Shown here piece after piece: positions 18,073 to 28,960 of a DNA stretch of 64,000 bases. The translations under genes and the position numbers were made by a program. Source of the stretch: Chengkuizengella axinellae (GTDB lineage: Bacteria > Bacillota > Bacilli > Paenibacillales > KCTC-33759); NCBI RefSeq assembly GCF_030730905.1, contig NZ_JAVAMP010000001.1, positions 310,001 to 374,000 of the forward strand, given 5' to 3'. Under the pieces are notes generated by a model. That model ran no database searches and was not told where the DNA came from. It was given only the letters and a program-made list of their open reading frames with translations. The stretch's first letter is position 1; the number at the start of each line of letters is the position of its first letter.

Positions 18073-18486
18073 ATGGAACACTATCGATCTCAAAATAATG
18101 TATGCTGCCCAATCTCGTGTGCCGGAATACAATTAATTCCTAAGGAATTAATTTCTATTAAGAGATGTGTACCTATTCGTGATTTATGTGATGGTTTTAA
18201 CAGCTTCGCTATTTTATTCATTGCTCAGAATATACCTATCAATTCACCTCAGTTGCCAAAAGGGATCATTACTTTAGTAAATACAAGTTCAGATCCTGAG
18301 TGTACAATGGCACTTTTACTTTTAGATTCAAATGCTCTCATTTTCCAAGCTGTTTCAGCTCAATCCTCTATAAATGTAGAAGTGGACAGACTTTTTATTG
18401 CAATAGCAGTATGTTTTGGACCTGATCCGACTCAATTTTGTACTGGTACTTTTGAAGCAGACTTACAATACGAAGTTATAAAGTAG
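18073..18486 (+). CDS. S-Ena-like endospore appendage subunit 3
   Basis: 137 residues. The ATG at 18073 is preferred over the TTG 6 nt earlier because it puts ten residues before CCPISC, as in the paralogues. Shared blocks: CCPISCAGIQLIPKE, IKRCVPIRDLC, GIITLVNTSSDPEC, and FCTGTFEADLQY. It has its own sigma-K-like promoter. Likely extracellular fibre or spore-surface component assembled through disulfides; direct evidence is lacking. Confidence 0.55.
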   Translation: MEHYRSQNNVCCPISCAGIQLIPKELISIKRCVPIRDLCDGFNSFAILFIAQNIPINSPQLPKGIITLVNTSSDPECTMALLLLDSNALIFQAVSAQSSINVEVDRLFIAIAVCFGPDPTQFCTGTFEADLQYEVIK

Positions 18487-18633
18487 TTGTTTGCAAAATA
18501 GGAAAGTCACATAATCTACTTAACCCAGATTTGGATTTGATTAAAGAATAAGACTTGGATTAATAACATATACAATTCACTGCTAATTCGTTATACTATA
18601 TAAACTCATTGAACACCAAAAGGAGATATATAA

Positions 18634-19257
18634 ATGGCATTATTCACAAAATTAAAAGAAGAGAAAATGATAGCCATTCTAAGAGGTTATACATTTGATG
18701 AAGCAACACATACAGTGGATGCTTTAATAGAGGGTGGCATTCGTTTTTTAGAAGTAACAATGAATACAGACGGAGCTTTACACATGGTAAATCAGTGGAG
18801 AGAAACATATGATCAAAGAGCATATATTGGTGTCGGTACCGTATTAGATGAGGATATGGCTTGGGATGCCATACAAGCAGGTGCACAATTTATAATAACA
18901 CCTAATTTAGATGAAAGAGTTGTTAAAGTTGCTTTAGATAATGAGGTTGATATTTGGCCAGGAACCTTTACACCTTCTGAGATTGTACGAGCTACAAATC
19001 TAGGAGTGGATGCAGTTAAGATATTTCCGCTAGCGAGTCTTGGAATTTCATATTTAAAAGAGATTCGTGCGCCTCTTGATCATATTCCAATGATCGCAAC
19101 GGGTGGGGTTACATTAGAAAATATGCATGAATATTTCAATGCAGGAGCTTCAGCTGTTGGAATCGGGAGCAGTCTTGTAAACAAGAAATTAATACAATCA
19201 GGTCATTTTGAAGAGTTGACAGTTCTAGCCAAACAATTCGTTGACAAAGTTAAATGA
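18634..19257 (+). CDS. eda: Bifunctional KDPG/KHG aldolase
   Basis: Class I aldolase that splits 2-keto-3-deoxy-6-phosphogluconate (or 4-hydroxy-2-oxoglutarate) to pyruvate plus an aldehyde. 207 residues with the family landmarks MIAILRGY (12-19), GVGTVLDEDM, PGTFTPSEI, the Schiff-base lysine in AVKIFPLASLG and the phosphate-binding ATGGVTLEN. Strong RBS AAAGGAGA. It stands alone without edd or kdgK, so it may serve sugar-acid catabolism encoded elsewhere. The 227 bp after it show no feature. Confidence 0.93.
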   Translation: MALFTKLKEEKMIAILRGYTFDEATHTVDALIEGGIRFLEVTMNTDGALHMVNQWRETYDQRAYIGVGTVLDEDMAWDAIQAGAQFIITPNLDERVVKVALDNEVDIWPGTFTPSEIVRATNLGVDAVKIFPLASLGISYLKEIRAPLDHIPMIATGGVTLENMHEYFNAGASAVGIGSSLVNKKLIQSGHFEELTVLAKQFVDKVK

Positions 19258-19484
19258 AAAACAATCCCTAATAAGTAGACAAGCTACTGTTCAATATTCA
19301 TATCATTTGGACAATGAAATATGTTGTTTGCAAGTTCGATAATATCTTCTGGTTTATTTATTGAATTCTAGAAAGATTAATGCTTTATCAGAGTTTCTTA
19401 GCAGTGCTTTGGTTCCATCTTCTTAATATACATAATTCCCCATTACAAATAGATAGCAAAAACAATACATGAGGTGTTGTAATA

Positions 19485-20042
19485 TTGAATAAATTTGACT
19501 ATATTTCAGAAACAGAAAGATTAATGATTAGACCTTTAATAGAAGAAGACTATCAAAATTGGTTAAATGAATTTAATAATAGACTTCCTTCTCAGCATAA
19601 GTATGATAAAGGGAAAATGGACATGAGCGAATGTACTCAAGAATGGTTTCATCAATTAGTGGAAAATCATCAACAATTAGCGATAAATGATACTGCTCAT
19701 GTATTTGGTATCTTTAGGAAAGAAGATGGCAAACACATAGGGATGATTGACTTCTCCACTTTAGCTAGAAATGATTTTCAATGGGCTAGATTGGGGTATA
19801 CCATACACAATCAGTACTGGCGAAATGGATATGGTAAAGAGGCAGTCGGCGCAGCACTTCAAATTGCCTTTTCTGAATTGAAATTTCATAGAGTTGAGGT
19901 CCATATCAATATGGGTAATGTACCTTCTGTACGATTAGCAGAGAGTGTAGGTATGAAGTTTGAATGTATACGAGAAGGTTTTATTTTTGAAAATGGAGAG
20001 TGGACGGATCATCGTGTGTATTGTATAAATAATAAAAATTAA
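19485..20042 (+). CDS. GNAT-family N-acetyltransferase (RimJ/RimL type)
   Basis: 185 residues starting at a TTG with GAGGTG 8 nt upstream. It begins ETERLMIRPLIEED, the usual RimJ/L opening, and has the acetyl-CoA-binding segment RNGYGKEAVGAALQIAF and a terminal VRLAESVGMKFE motif. The substrate is unknown; family members acetylate ribosomal protein N-termini, antibiotics or small amines. It converges with mnmA. Confidence 0.85.
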   Translation: MNKFDYISETERLMIRPLIEEDYQNWLNEFNNRLPSQHKYDKGKMDMSECTQEWFHQLVENHQQLAINDTAHVFGIFRKEDGKHIGMIDFSTLARNDFQWARLGYTIHNQYWRNGYGKEAVGAALQIAFSELKFHRVEVHINMGNVPSVRLAESVGMKFECIREGFIFENGEWTDHRVYCINNKN

Positions 20043-20056
20043 GGATGAAAATGAAA

Positions 20057-20088
20057 ATCGGACCTCCAGTATTGCTCGAAGGTCCGAT
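20057..20088 (-). terminator. Terminator of mnmA
   Basis: ATCGGACCT and AGGTCCGAT form a 9-bp stem; on the minus strand it is followed by TTTTCATTTTC. It may also serve the acetyltransferase gene. Confidence 0.65.
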
Positions 20089-20171
20089 CGTAAGATGCTC
20101 ACCTCAATAGGAAGTATCTTTCTTCTAATCAGGTGGAGTAGAGTCTCGATCTGATTTGTGCTAAATCGAGT

Positions 20172-21359
<1,188 letters not shown>

Positions 21360-21436
21360 TTAAACATATATTTCAATAGTAACGAGTTTAACATATTTTA
21401 ATAAAATTTAATAAAACAGTTAAAAATTTTTTACTA

Positions 21437-21465
21437 TTGCAAGCTCTTATATGATAACATATAAT
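21437..21465 (+). promoter_or_regulatory. Sigma-A promoter of the cymR-iscS operon
   Basis: TTGCAA at 21437-21442, a 17-bp spacer, perfect TATAAT at 21460-21465. The 340-bp interval between mnmA and cymR holds nothing else clear. Confidence 0.7.
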
Positions 21466-21604
21466 TATCTTTTCAATAACTAACTTTTTATAACTTACTT
21501 TTCCTTATATAGATAGATTGAAATGAACATACAGCATTATAAATGGATGGTTGCTGTTTGCATTGAACTAAAAACTAATATTTTGAAGTATATGGGGTGT
21601 TACC

Positions 21605-22027
21605 TTGAAAATTTCTACTAAAGGTCGTTATGGACTTACCATCATGATGGAATTGGCTTCTAATTATGGAGAAGGTCCAATTTCACTAAAAAGTATAGCT
21701 GAAAAACACCAATTATCTGAACATTATTTAGAGCAATTGGTTGCTCCTTTAAGGAATTCCGGATTAGTAAAAAGCATTCGCGGAGCTTATGGAGGTTATC
21801 AGTGTTCTAAACCACCAGAGGAAATTACTGCAGGTGATGTCATTCGCGTTTTAGAAGGTCCTATAAGTCCAGTCGACTTTACTGAAGAAGATGATCCAGC
21901 TAAGAGAGACCTCTGGATTAAAATTCGCGATAGTATTGCAAAGGTATTAGATTCAACAACTTTGGCAAATCTAATTCATTATCAAGATGAAGGAGAAGAG
22001 CATGAAAACAACATGTTCTATATTTAA
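21605..22027 (+). CDS. cymR: Rrf2-family regulator, CymR-like
   Basis: 140 residues from a TTG start. It opens MKISTKGRYGLTIMMELA and has the winged-helix core SLKSIAEKHQLSEHYLEQL and wing RGAYGGYQCSKPP. It lacks the three-cysteine Fe-S cluster ligands of IscR/NsrR, as does CymR, the cysteine-metabolism repressor that works with CysK. The position directly upstream of a cysteine desulfurase gene matches Bacillus (yrzC-yrvO). It probably represses sulfur-assimilation genes when cysteine is plentiful. Confidence 0.88.
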   Translation: MKISTKGRYGLTIMMELASNYGEGPISLKSIAEKHQLSEHYLEQLVAPLRNSGLVKSIRGAYGGYQCSKPPEEITAGDVIRVLEGPISPVDFTEEDDPAKRDLWIKIRDSIAKVLDSTTLANLIHYQDEGEEHENNMFYI

Positions 22028-22040
22028 TAGGTGATGAACA

Positions 22041-23189
22041 ATGCATAATATTTATTTGGATCATGCTGCTGCCACTCCGTTACATCCAGATGTTTTTGAG
22101 GCGATGGTGCCCCATTTAAAGGAGCAGTACGGAAATCCTTCTAGCCTTCATTCATATGGAAGAGCTGCAAAAATAGCATTGGATTCTGCTCGTGATTTGG
22201 TTGCAGCACAACTGTACTGCAGTCCAAACGAAATTATTTTTACAAGTGGCGGAACTGAAAGTGATAATCTAGCTATTATGGGGATCGTAGCAGCAAGTAA
22301 AAGGCAACCTGCGCATGTGATCACAACACAAATTGAACATCGTGCTGTTTTAAGTACATGTCAACATCTTGAGGAATTAGGGCATTCTGTGACTTATTTA
22401 CCTGTTGACAAGTCAGGTTTAGTATCAATAGATGATGTGAGAAAAGCAATTAAACCTGAAACCGTGTTAATCAGTATCAACTATGGTAATAATGAAGTAG
22501 GTACGCTGCAACCGATCGAAGAGATCGGGTTATTGTTGCGTGAAAAAGGAATTTATTTTCATGTAGATGCTGTACAGGCATTGGGTAAAATAAACATTAA
22601 CCTCTTGGAACTTCCCGTAGATCTTATGAGTTTGTCGGGACATAAAATCAATGGTCCGAAAGGCATTGGTTTGTTGTATGTGAATAAAAATGTTCATTTA
22701 AAACCTAACATATTCGGTGGGAATCAGGAACGGAAGCGACGTGGAGGAACTGAAAACCTTGCCTCTGCTATAGGTTTTTCAAAGGCGTTGGAAATGGCCG
22801 TTTTTAATGTAAATAAAAATCAGAAAATTCTAAATGATTTAAGATCACAGATGATTGAAGGGCTGAAAAAAGAATTAGGTGATCATGGTTTCGTGATTAA
22901 TGGTCATCCTAATCAAAGGTTGCCTCACATTTTAAATGTAAGTTTTAAACAAATGAATAAGGAAACGTTATTGATGAATTTTGATATTGAAGGGATAGCG
23001 GCTGCAAGTGGGTCTGCATGTACATCAGGTTCTATAAAGGATTCACATGTATTGGATGCAATGCATCTTTCTCCTGAACTAAAAAAAGGAGCTATTCGTT
23101 TTAGTTTCGGGTTAAACAATACAAAAAAAGAAATTGAAATTGCAGCAAAAAAAGTTGGAACCATTGTTAATCGTTTACGTAATAAGTAG
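22041..23189 (+). CDS. iscS: Cysteine desulfurase (IscS-like, YrvO type)
   Basis: PLP enzyme that takes sulfur from cysteine, most likely for MnmA tRNA thiolation and Fe-S assembly. 382 residues. The PLP lysine is K202 (SGHKINGPKG) and the persulfide cysteine C327 lies in GSACTSGS. FTSGGTESDN near residue 70 contacts PLP. It starts 13 bp after cymR, so it is in the same operon. A second desulfurase is encoded at 44061. Confidence 0.95.
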   Translation: MHNIYLDHAAATPLHPDVFEAMVPHLKEQYGNPSSLHSYGRAAKIALDSARDLVAAQLYCSPNEIIFTSGGTESDNLAIMGIVAASKRQPAHVITTQIEHRAVLSTCQHLEELGHSVTYLPVDKSGLVSIDDVRKAIKPETVLISINYGNNEVGTLQPIEEIGLLLREKGIYFHVDAVQALGKININLLELPVDLMSLSGHKINGPKGIGLLYVNKNVHLKPNIFGGNQERKRRGGTENLASAIGFSKALEMAVFNVNKNQKILNDLRSQMIEGLKKELGDHGFVINGHPNQRLPHILNVSFKQMNKETLLMNFDIEGIAAASGSACTSGSIKDSHVLDAMHLSPELKKGAIRFSFGLNNTKKEIEIAAKKVGTIVNRLRNK

Positions 23190-23205
23190 GAGGGGGAATC
23201 ATATT

Positions 23206-23730
23206 TTGCAAAAAGCCAAGGATATTATTGGATTACCCGTTATTGAGATTGAAAAGGGTGAGCAAACAGGTTCTGTTAAAGATTTTCTACTTAATGATAA
23301 TTGGGAAATTCAAGCGATTGTATTAGAAGGAAAACACTGGTTTTCTTCAACTAGAATTGTGGAATGGGAAGAAATTATTTCTTTTGGAAAAGATGCCGTA
23401 ACCATAGAAAACGAGAAGGTTATAGAGCATCTCGATGATGTATATAATCAGTTTCATCCTTTATACAATGGAGAGAAAAAAATACTGGGTCTTCCAATTT
23501 TAACGGTGAATGGACATGAATTAGGAATGGTTGATGATGTTTATTTTGGTGGGAAAATGGGAAGAAAAATAATAGGATATGAATTAACAGATGGTTTAAT
23601 CTCAGACATACAGGATGGGAGGAAATGGCTGCGTGCCCCTAAACAGATAACTGTGGGAAAGGACGCAATCATCGTTCCTGTCCAGAGTGAACAAGATCTG
23701 GAGAATTCATGGATTAATTCGAAGGGATAG
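23206..23730 (+). CDS. yrrD: PRC-barrel domain protein (YrrD-like)
   Basis: 174 residues starting at TTG 23206, 12 nt after AGGAGGGGG; the longer reading overlaps iscS and is not needed. Two PRC-barrel-like halves (IIGLPVIEIEKGEQTGSVKD and ILGLPILTVNGHELGMVDD) suggest a tandem barrel, known in photosystem H subunits and RimM. B. subtilis yrrD lies in the same chromosomal region; its role is unknown. Confidence 0.8.
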   Translation: MQKAKDIIGLPVIEIEKGEQTGSVKDFLLNDNWEIQAIVLEGKHWFSSTRIVEWEEIISFGKDAVTIENEKVIEHLDDVYNQFHPLYNGEKKILGLPILTVNGHELGMVDDVYFGGKMGRKIIGYELTDGLISDIQDGRKWLRAPKQITVGKDAIIVPVQSEQDLENSWINSKG

Positions 23731-23741
23731 GGTGAATAAAG

Positions 23742-23942
23742 GTGTTACGTTGTCCAAATTGTAATTCTAAAGATATTGGAAAAATTGGATCGCATCAATT
23801 TTACTGTTGGGGTTGTTTTATTGAACTTACAGTGAATGGAGAAAAAATGTCAGTATATCAAGTAGAAGAAGATGGTTCCCTCAGTTCATTGGATGATTTG
23901 TTTTTTGAAGAAGAAATGTCCGAGGAAATTCATGTAACTTAA
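23742..23942 (+). CDS. Small zinc-ribbon protein
   Basis: 66 residues from a GTG start. CPNCNSKDIGKIGSHQFYCWGC gives two CxxC pairs that would bind one zinc; an acidic tail follows. It is 11 bp after yrrD and is last before the terminator. Function unknown; possibly a nucleic-acid- or protein-binding adaptor. Confidence 0.75.
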   Translation: MLRCPNCNSKDIGKIGSHQFYCWGCFIELTVNGEKMSVYQVEEDGSLSSLDDLFFEEEMSEEIHVT

Positions 23943-23957
23943 TTAATTTAAGATAAT

Positions 23958-23996
23958 AACACTTAGAGAATTTACTTTCTCTAGGTGTTTTTTTTT
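23958..23996 (+). terminator. Terminator of the cymR-iscS-yrrD operon
   Basis: AACACTTAGAGAA, loop, TTTCTCTAGGTGTT and a run of T. Confidence 0.85.
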
Positions 23997-24079
23997 GAAC
24001 ATTATATTTTTCCCAGGTTGTACATATACTTTTATTACATTAACTTGTACGACAAATAGATAGGTGTTGAGGAGAAATT

Positions 24080-25150
24080 ATGGACCGTTTTGTGAACAAT
24101 CGTTTTTTTATCATCTTAATTTATGTTTTATTGATAATGGCTGCTTTGTTTATGCTGCTGCAAATTAAACCTATGATCATTGGAATTTATAATTTTTTAA
24201 GTGCAGTATTGGCACCTTTTATAATTGCCATGATTATATCCTATGTGTTGAATCCTATCGTAAAACTACTTAGTGTGCGAAAGGTACCAAGAACCTTGGC
24301 TGTATTACTTATTTATGCAGTGTTTGTAACTTCAATTACAATCATTCTTATGAACTTGATTCCAATGTTTATGAAGCAATTAAAGGAATTGAATGAGCAT
24401 TTACCTGAATTAACGGCTACACTACAGAAATGGCTTGACTATATATATGAAAATCGGTTTCTTCCTGACTCTGTGCGGATGGGGGTAACCAACTCGTTAA
24501 TGAATTTTGAGAATAACATTGGAAAAGAAGTCTCCCAAATCATCAGTGAAATTGGAAGTTACATTAATATGATGTTTTTAGCTTTTATCGTGCCATTTTT
24601 AGCTTTTTATATGTTGAAGGATTTTAAGTTAATTGAGAAAGGTTCTTTAGCTATTATCCCAAGCAAACACCGCAAACAAACGGTTCGGTTGTTAGTCAAT
24701 ATTGATGAGGCATTAGGGAATTATATTCGAGGACAGTTTTTAGTCTGTGTGATCATTGGTATCTTAGCTTATATTGGTTATTGGGTAATTGGAATGCCGT
24801 ATGCTTTATTATTGGCATGTGTTGTAGCTGTTTTTAATATCATTCCGTACTTAGGACCATTTTTTGGTGCAACCCCCGCAATCATTATGGCAGCCACCAT
24901 TTCATTTAAGATGGTATTATTTGTAGCAATGGTTAATATTATTGTTCAAATATTAGAGGGGAATGTGATTTCTCCACAAATTGTAGGAAGAACGTTGCAT
25001 TTACATCCCATGTCGATCATTTTTGCATTGTTAGTTGGGGGAGAGTTGGCTGGTGTAGTTGGTTTGATATTGGCAGTACCTATTTTCGCAGCTATGAAAG
25101 TCATCGTACAACATGTGTTTGATTATTATGTTCAGCGTAAAAAAACGTGA
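24080..25150 (+). CDS. yrrI: AI-2E family transporter (YrrI-like membrane protein)
   Basis: 356 residues, about 7-8 transmembrane segments in the usual TqsA/PerM layout: two N-terminal segments, a soluble region (about 105-155), then GNYIRGQFLVCVIIGIL, the conserved PYLGPFFGATPAII loop and a C-terminal membrane block ending GLILAVPIFAAMKVI. Family members transport AI-2, ions or other small solutes. Precedes alaS as in Bacillus. No terminator is visible directly behind it. Confidence 0.9.
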   Translation: MDRFVNNRFFIILIYVLLIMAALFMLLQIKPMIIGIYNFLSAVLAPFIIAMIISYVLNPIVKLLSVRKVPRTLAVLLIYAVFVTSITIILMNLIPMFMKQLKELNEHLPELTATLQKWLDYIYENRFLPDSVRMGVTNSLMNFENNIGKEVSQIISEIGSYINMMFLAFIVPFLAFYMLKDFKLIEKGSLAIIPSKHRKQTVRLLVNIDEALGNYIRGQFLVCVIIGILAYIGYWVIGMPYALLLACVVAVFNIIPYLGPFFGATPAIIMAATISFKMVLFVAMVNIIVQILEGNVISPQIVGRTLHLHPMSIIFALLVGGELAGVVGLILAVPIFAAMKVIVQHVFDYYVQRKKT

Positions 25151-25240
25151 GAGAAAAAAATTTGAAAAAAATCAATACCAATGTTAATCTTAAATTTTTT
25201 TCATATTTCTTCTGATAGTGCCTGTAATACGCCCTATAGT

Positions 25241-25269
25241 TTGACATTAAAGGTGGATAAGTTTATAAT
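25241..25269 (+). promoter_or_regulatory. Perfect-consensus sigma-A promoter upstream of alaS
   Basis: TTGACA (25241-25246), exactly 17 bp, TATAAT (25264-25269). Transcription would start near 25276, giving a leader of about 125 nt. Confidence 0.85.
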
Positions 25270-25326
25270 TTTTGAATGAATTCATATAGGGAGATTCATT
25301 GATTTACATAATAAACACTATATATT

Positions 25327-25349
25327 CGTCCCTGTGAAGGGACGTTTTT
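25327..25349 (+). terminator. Intrinsic terminator inside the alaS leader
   Basis: CGTCCC, loop TGTGAA, GGGACG, TTTTT. It lies between the consensus promoter and alaS, so it would end a short RNA of about 75 nt unless bypassed. No T-box core is present although alaS often has one in Bacillota. Candidate attenuator or small-RNA end. Confidence 0.65.
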
Positions 25350-25402
25350 GCGTGAAGTAATTTATTTTAATATACATAAAGGTTCTTGAGGAGGTAACAA
25401 GA

Positions 25403-28036
25403 GTGAAGTCAGGAGAAATTCGTCAGAAGTGGTTAGACTTTTTTGCAACAAAAGGACATAAAATAGAAGAAAGTGCCTCTTTAGTTCCACATAATGATCC
25501 TTCATTGTTATGGATTAATGCAGGTATGGCACCATTAAAACGTTATTTTGATGGAACAATGAAACCGGACAACCCTCGCATTGCAAATGCTCAAAAGTGT
25601 ATTCGAACAAATGATATTGAGAATGTGGGTAAGACCAAACGTCATCACACGATGTTTGAAATGTTAGGTAATTTTTCAATTGGTGATTATTTTAAAGAGG
25701 AAACGATCACTTGGGCATGGGAATTTTTAACGGATAAGAAGTGGATCGGTTTTGACCCAGAACGTTTATCTGTCACAGTCCATTTTGAAGATGAAGAAGC
25801 TTATAAAATATGGAATGATAAAATCGGTGTACCTGAAGAGCGCATTTATAAATTAGATAAGGACAATTTTTGGGATATTGGTGAAGGTCCATGTGGTCCA
25901 TGTACAGAAATTTTTTATGACCGTGGGGATGTATATGGGGATTTATCTGACCCAGAGGTGAACCCTGCAGGTGAGAATGAGCGATTTTTAGAAGTGTGGA
26001 ATCTTGTGTTTTCTCAGTTTAACCACAATAAAGATGGTTCCTATACACCATTGCCAAATAAAAATATTGATACAGGTGCTGGATTAGAGAGATTTGCAAC
26101 CTTGCTTCAGGATGTTGACTCCACTTTTGATACTGATTTGTTTTTACCAACTATTCTAGAAACAGCTAATATTGCGAATGTAAAGTACAAAGAAAATGCA
26201 GAGCATGATATTGCTCTTAAAGTGATTGCAGATCACATTCGTACGGTTGCTTTTGCTATTGGTGATGGTGTGCTCCCTTCTAATGAAGGTCGAGGATATG
26301 TTATTCGACGTTTGCTTAGAAGAGCGGTTAGATACGGAAAAGTTCTCGGAGTGAATGAACCATTTTTATATCGCCTAGTTCCAGTGGTTGGGAGCATTAT
26401 GGGGCACTATTACAAAGCAGTTGTCGAAAAACAACAATTCATTGAGAAAATTATTCGTGTTGAAGAAGAACGATTCCATGAAACGTTATCTGACGGATTG
26501 CATATTTTATCTGAGATGATTCAAGAAGCGAATAAAAATGGGATTTCTAAAATTACAGGAGATCAAGCATTTAAGTTGTATGATACATATGGATTTCCAC
26601 TAGATTTAACAGAGGACTTTGCTCAGGAGAATGGATTCACAGTTGATCAGGATGGATTTGAACAGGCAATGCAGGAGCAGCGTGAAAGAGCAAGAGCTGC
26701 TAGACAAGAAGTAGATAGCATGAAAGTGCAAGGTGGACCACTAACTGACCTAGAGGTTAAAAGTGAATTTGTTGGATATAATAACTTGGAGATCCAAGCA
26801 AAAATTGAAGCTATCATCTTGGATGATCAGCTCGTTGATTTGGTAAGTGAAAACAACAGCTGTTTAGTTGTGTTAGATCAAACACCATTTTATGCAGAAA
26901 GTGGAGGACAAGTAAGTGACCATGGTTTCATTGAAACTGATTCTTTTAAAGGGATCGTTCAAGATGTTTTCAAAGCGCCAAATGGTCAACACGTTCATAC
27001 AGTTCAGGTAGAGTCTGGTACTATGAAGGTTGGCGATCAAGTAAAAGCTTCAGTAGCCAGAGAAATGAGAGAAGATATTATAAAAAATCATACAGCTACA
27101 CATCTGTTACATAAAGCGCTGAAGGAAGTCCTAGGTGATCATGTAAATCAAGCAGGATCTTTAGTAGCTCCGGAGAGAATGAGATTTGACTTTTCTCACT
27201 TTGGTAGTATTAGTGAAGAAGAATTGACACAAATTGAACAAAAAGTAAATGCGCAAATTTGGAAAAATACAAGTTTGAATATCGAGCAGAAGTCATTAAC
27301 TGAAGCTAAAGCAATGGGAGCTATGGCGTTATTTGGAGAAAAATATGGCGATACTGTTAGAGTAGTTCAAGTTGGAGATTACAGCATAGAATTATGTGGA
27401 GGTTGTCATGTAAATCAAACCTCACAAATCGGATTGTTTAAAATTGTTAGTGAGAATGGGATAGGATCAGGAATAAGACGTATTGAAGCTGTAACGGGTC
27501 AACATGCTTATCAATTTTTATCAAGTCAGCTTGAATTATTAGATCAAAGCGCTCAACTGTTAAAATCAAAAATTGATGATGTACCAAAAAGGCTTGAATT
27601 GTTATTAACACAAAACAAAGAGCTTGCTCGAGAGAATGAATCATTGCGAGGAAAGCTGAACACAATTGAAGCAGGTTCATTAACAGATCAAGTGAAACAA
27701 ATTGGAAATGTTCCAGTATTAGTTGCACAATTAAAACAAGTGAATATAGATACAATGCGTTCAATGATTGATGAACTGAAAGAGAAATTGAAATCTGTAG
27801 TCATCGTTTTCGGAACTGCAAATGATGGAAAAGTGCAACTTGCTTCCGCAGTAACACCAGATTTAGTAAAACAAGGTTACCATGCAGGTAAGATTATTAA
27901 AGAGGTAGCAGCAATATGCGGTGGCGGTGGCGGTGGTCGTCCTGATATGGCACAAGCTGGAGGTAAGGATCCATCAAAATTGAATCAAGCACTAGATAGT
28001 GTAGAAAGTTATATCGAACAGTTTCAAAATAAATAA
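25403..28036 (+). CDS. alaS: Alanyl-tRNA synthetase
   Basis: 877 residues from a GTG start with GAGGAGG upstream. The class II core opens with [15 protein letters not shown] and contains [16 protein letters not shown]. The editing domain has zinc ligands H563 and H567 (HTATH) and C665/H669 (CGGCH). The C-terminal DHHA1 domain ends with [19 protein letters not shown]. Charges tRNA-Ala and edits Ser/Gly mischarging. First gene of the conserved alaS-ireB-ruvX-yrzB block. Confidence 0.98.
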   Translation: MKSGEIRQKWLDFFATKGHKIEESASLVPHNDPSLLWINAGMAPLKRYFDGTMKPDNPRIANAQKCIRTNDIENVGKTKRHHTMFEMLGNFSIGDYFKEETITWAWEFLTDKKWIGFDPERLSVTVHFEDEEAYKIWNDKIGVPEERIYKLDKDNFWDIGEGPCGPCTEIFYDRGDVYGDLSDPEVNPAGENERFLEVWNLVFSQFNHNKDGSYTPLPNKNIDTGAGLERFATLLQDVDSTFDTDLFLPTILETANIANVKYKENAEHDIALKVIADHIRTVAFAIGDGVLPSNEGRGYVIRRLLRRAVRYGKVLGVNEPFLYRLVPVVGSIMGHYYKAVVEKQQFIEKIIRVEEERFHETLSDGLHILSEMIQEANKNGISKITGDQAFKLYDTYGFPLDLTEDFAQENGFTVDQDGFEQAMQEQRERARAARQEVDSMKVQGGPLTDLEVKSEFVGYNNLEIQAKIEAIILDDQLVDLVSENNSCLVVLDQTPFYAESGGQVSDHGFIETDSFKGIVQDVFKAPNGQHVHTVQVESGTMKVGDQVKASVAREMREDIIKNHTATHLLHKALKEVLGDHVNQAGSLVAPERMRFDFSHFGSISEEELTQIEQKVNAQIWKNTSLNIEQKSLTEAKAMGAMALFGEKYGDTVRVVQVGDYSIELCGGCHVNQTSQIGLFKIVSENGIGSGIRRIEAVTGQHAYQFLSSQLELLDQSAQLLKSKIDDVPKRLELLLTQNKELARENESLRGKLNTIEAGSLTDQVKQIGNVPVLVAQLKQVNIDTMRSMIDELKEKLKSVVIVFGTANDGKVQLASAVTPDLVKQGYHAGKIIKEVAAICGGGGGGRPDMAQAGGKDPSKLNQALDSVESYIEQFQNK

Positions 28037-28145
28037 ACATAATTAACGTCTTTTCAAATCTATTTTGTGATATGATGAAAATACAATTTAGTTGAAATAG
28101 AATCTTTTATTATTTTTCTGATATATTAATCGGGAGGTGCTGGTG

Positions 28146-28406
28146 ATGAAGAACAACATGGATAGAACTATGCATTTTAATGTGAGCAAAGACGGAGATG
28201 AAACATCACATGATATTATATTGGCCGTATATGACGCTTTAAAAGAAAAGGGGTATAACCCAATCAATCAAATTGTTGGATATTTGTTGTCTGGAGACCC
28301 TGCATATATTCCCCGACATAATAATGCTAGAACGATGATTGGCAAACAAGAGCGTGACGAGCTTATAGAGGAATTAGTTCGATCATATTTAAATCAGCAT
28401 CGTTAA
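28146..28406 (+). CDS. IreB family regulatory phosphoprotein (UPF0297/YrzL)
   Basis: 86 residues; start ATG 28146 with GGGAGG 8 nt upstream, three codons inside the longest reading. [25 protein letters not shown] is the hallmark of the family. IreB in Enterococcus is phosphorylated by the kinase IreK and tunes cephalosporin resistance; in Bacillus the homologue lies at this same place between alaS and ruvX. Confidence 0.92.
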   Translation: MKNNMDRTMHFNVSKDGDETSHDIILAVYDALKEKGYNPINQIVGYLLSGDPAYIPRHNNARTMIGKQERDELIEELVRSYLNQHR

Positions 28407-28413
28407 AATCTAA

Positions 28414-28441
28414 AGGCCGATGGTTTTCCATCGGGCTTTTT
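28414..28441 (+). terminator. Terminator after ireB
   Basis: AGGCCGATGG, TTTT, CCATCGGGCT, TTTTT. ruvX starts about 90 bp later with its own RBS. Confidence 0.8.
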
Positions 28442-28527
28442 AGAATGAAAAAAAATGAACAACATATCAATCTAATTAATATGTTTGTAGACCCAATATT
28501 CGAAGAAAAGGTTGAGGAGAAATTTGC

Positions 28528-28938
28528 ATGCGAAAAGTGGGTTTAGACTACGGTGATAAAACAATTGGTGTTGCTGTGAGTGATGAAATGGGATGGACAG
28601 CACAAGGTGTTGAAGTCATCAGAAGAAAAAGTAAAAAAGACGATATATCCAGATTGAGAGAGATTGTTAAAGAATATGAAGTTACTGAAGTTGTTTTGGG
28701 ATTGCCTAAAAACATGGATGGTAGTATAGGGGATCGTGGTCAGCTCAGTATTCAATTTGGTGAGCTTCTTAAAGAAAAGTTGGCGCTGCCTGTACACTTG
28801 TGGGACGAGAGACTGACAACTGTATCAGCTGAACGCACATTGCTTGAAGCGAATATGAGTAGAAAAAAAAGAAAACAAGTGATCGATAAAATGGCAGCAG
28901 TTTTTATTTTACAAAGTTACTTAGATGCAAAAAAATAG
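28528..28938 (+). CDS. ruvX: Putative pre-16S rRNA nuclease / Holliday-junction resolvase-like YqgF
   Basis: 136 residues, RNase-H-like fold. GLDYGDKTIGVAVSD holds the first catalytic Asp; VVLGLPKNMDGS and LWDERLTTVSAE are family signatures, and D near residue 120 (RKKRKQVIDKMAA) completes the site. YqgF processes the 5' end of 16S rRNA in E. coli; a Holliday-junction role was proposed by homology. Conserved neighbour of ireB. Confidence 0.92.
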   Translation: MRKVGLDYGDKTIGVAVSDEMGWTAQGVEVIRRKSKKDDISRLREIVKEYEVTEVVLGLPKNMDGSIGDRGQLSIQFGELLKEKLALPVHLWDERLTTVSAERTLLEANMSRKKRKQVIDKMAAVFILQSYLDAKK

Positions 28939-28960
28939 TTCGAATGAGGAGGGTTTTATA

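Noticed and set aside
25151-25402. T-box before alaS
   Set aside because: No GGTGGNACC core and no long Stem I; only a consensus promoter and a simple terminator are present.
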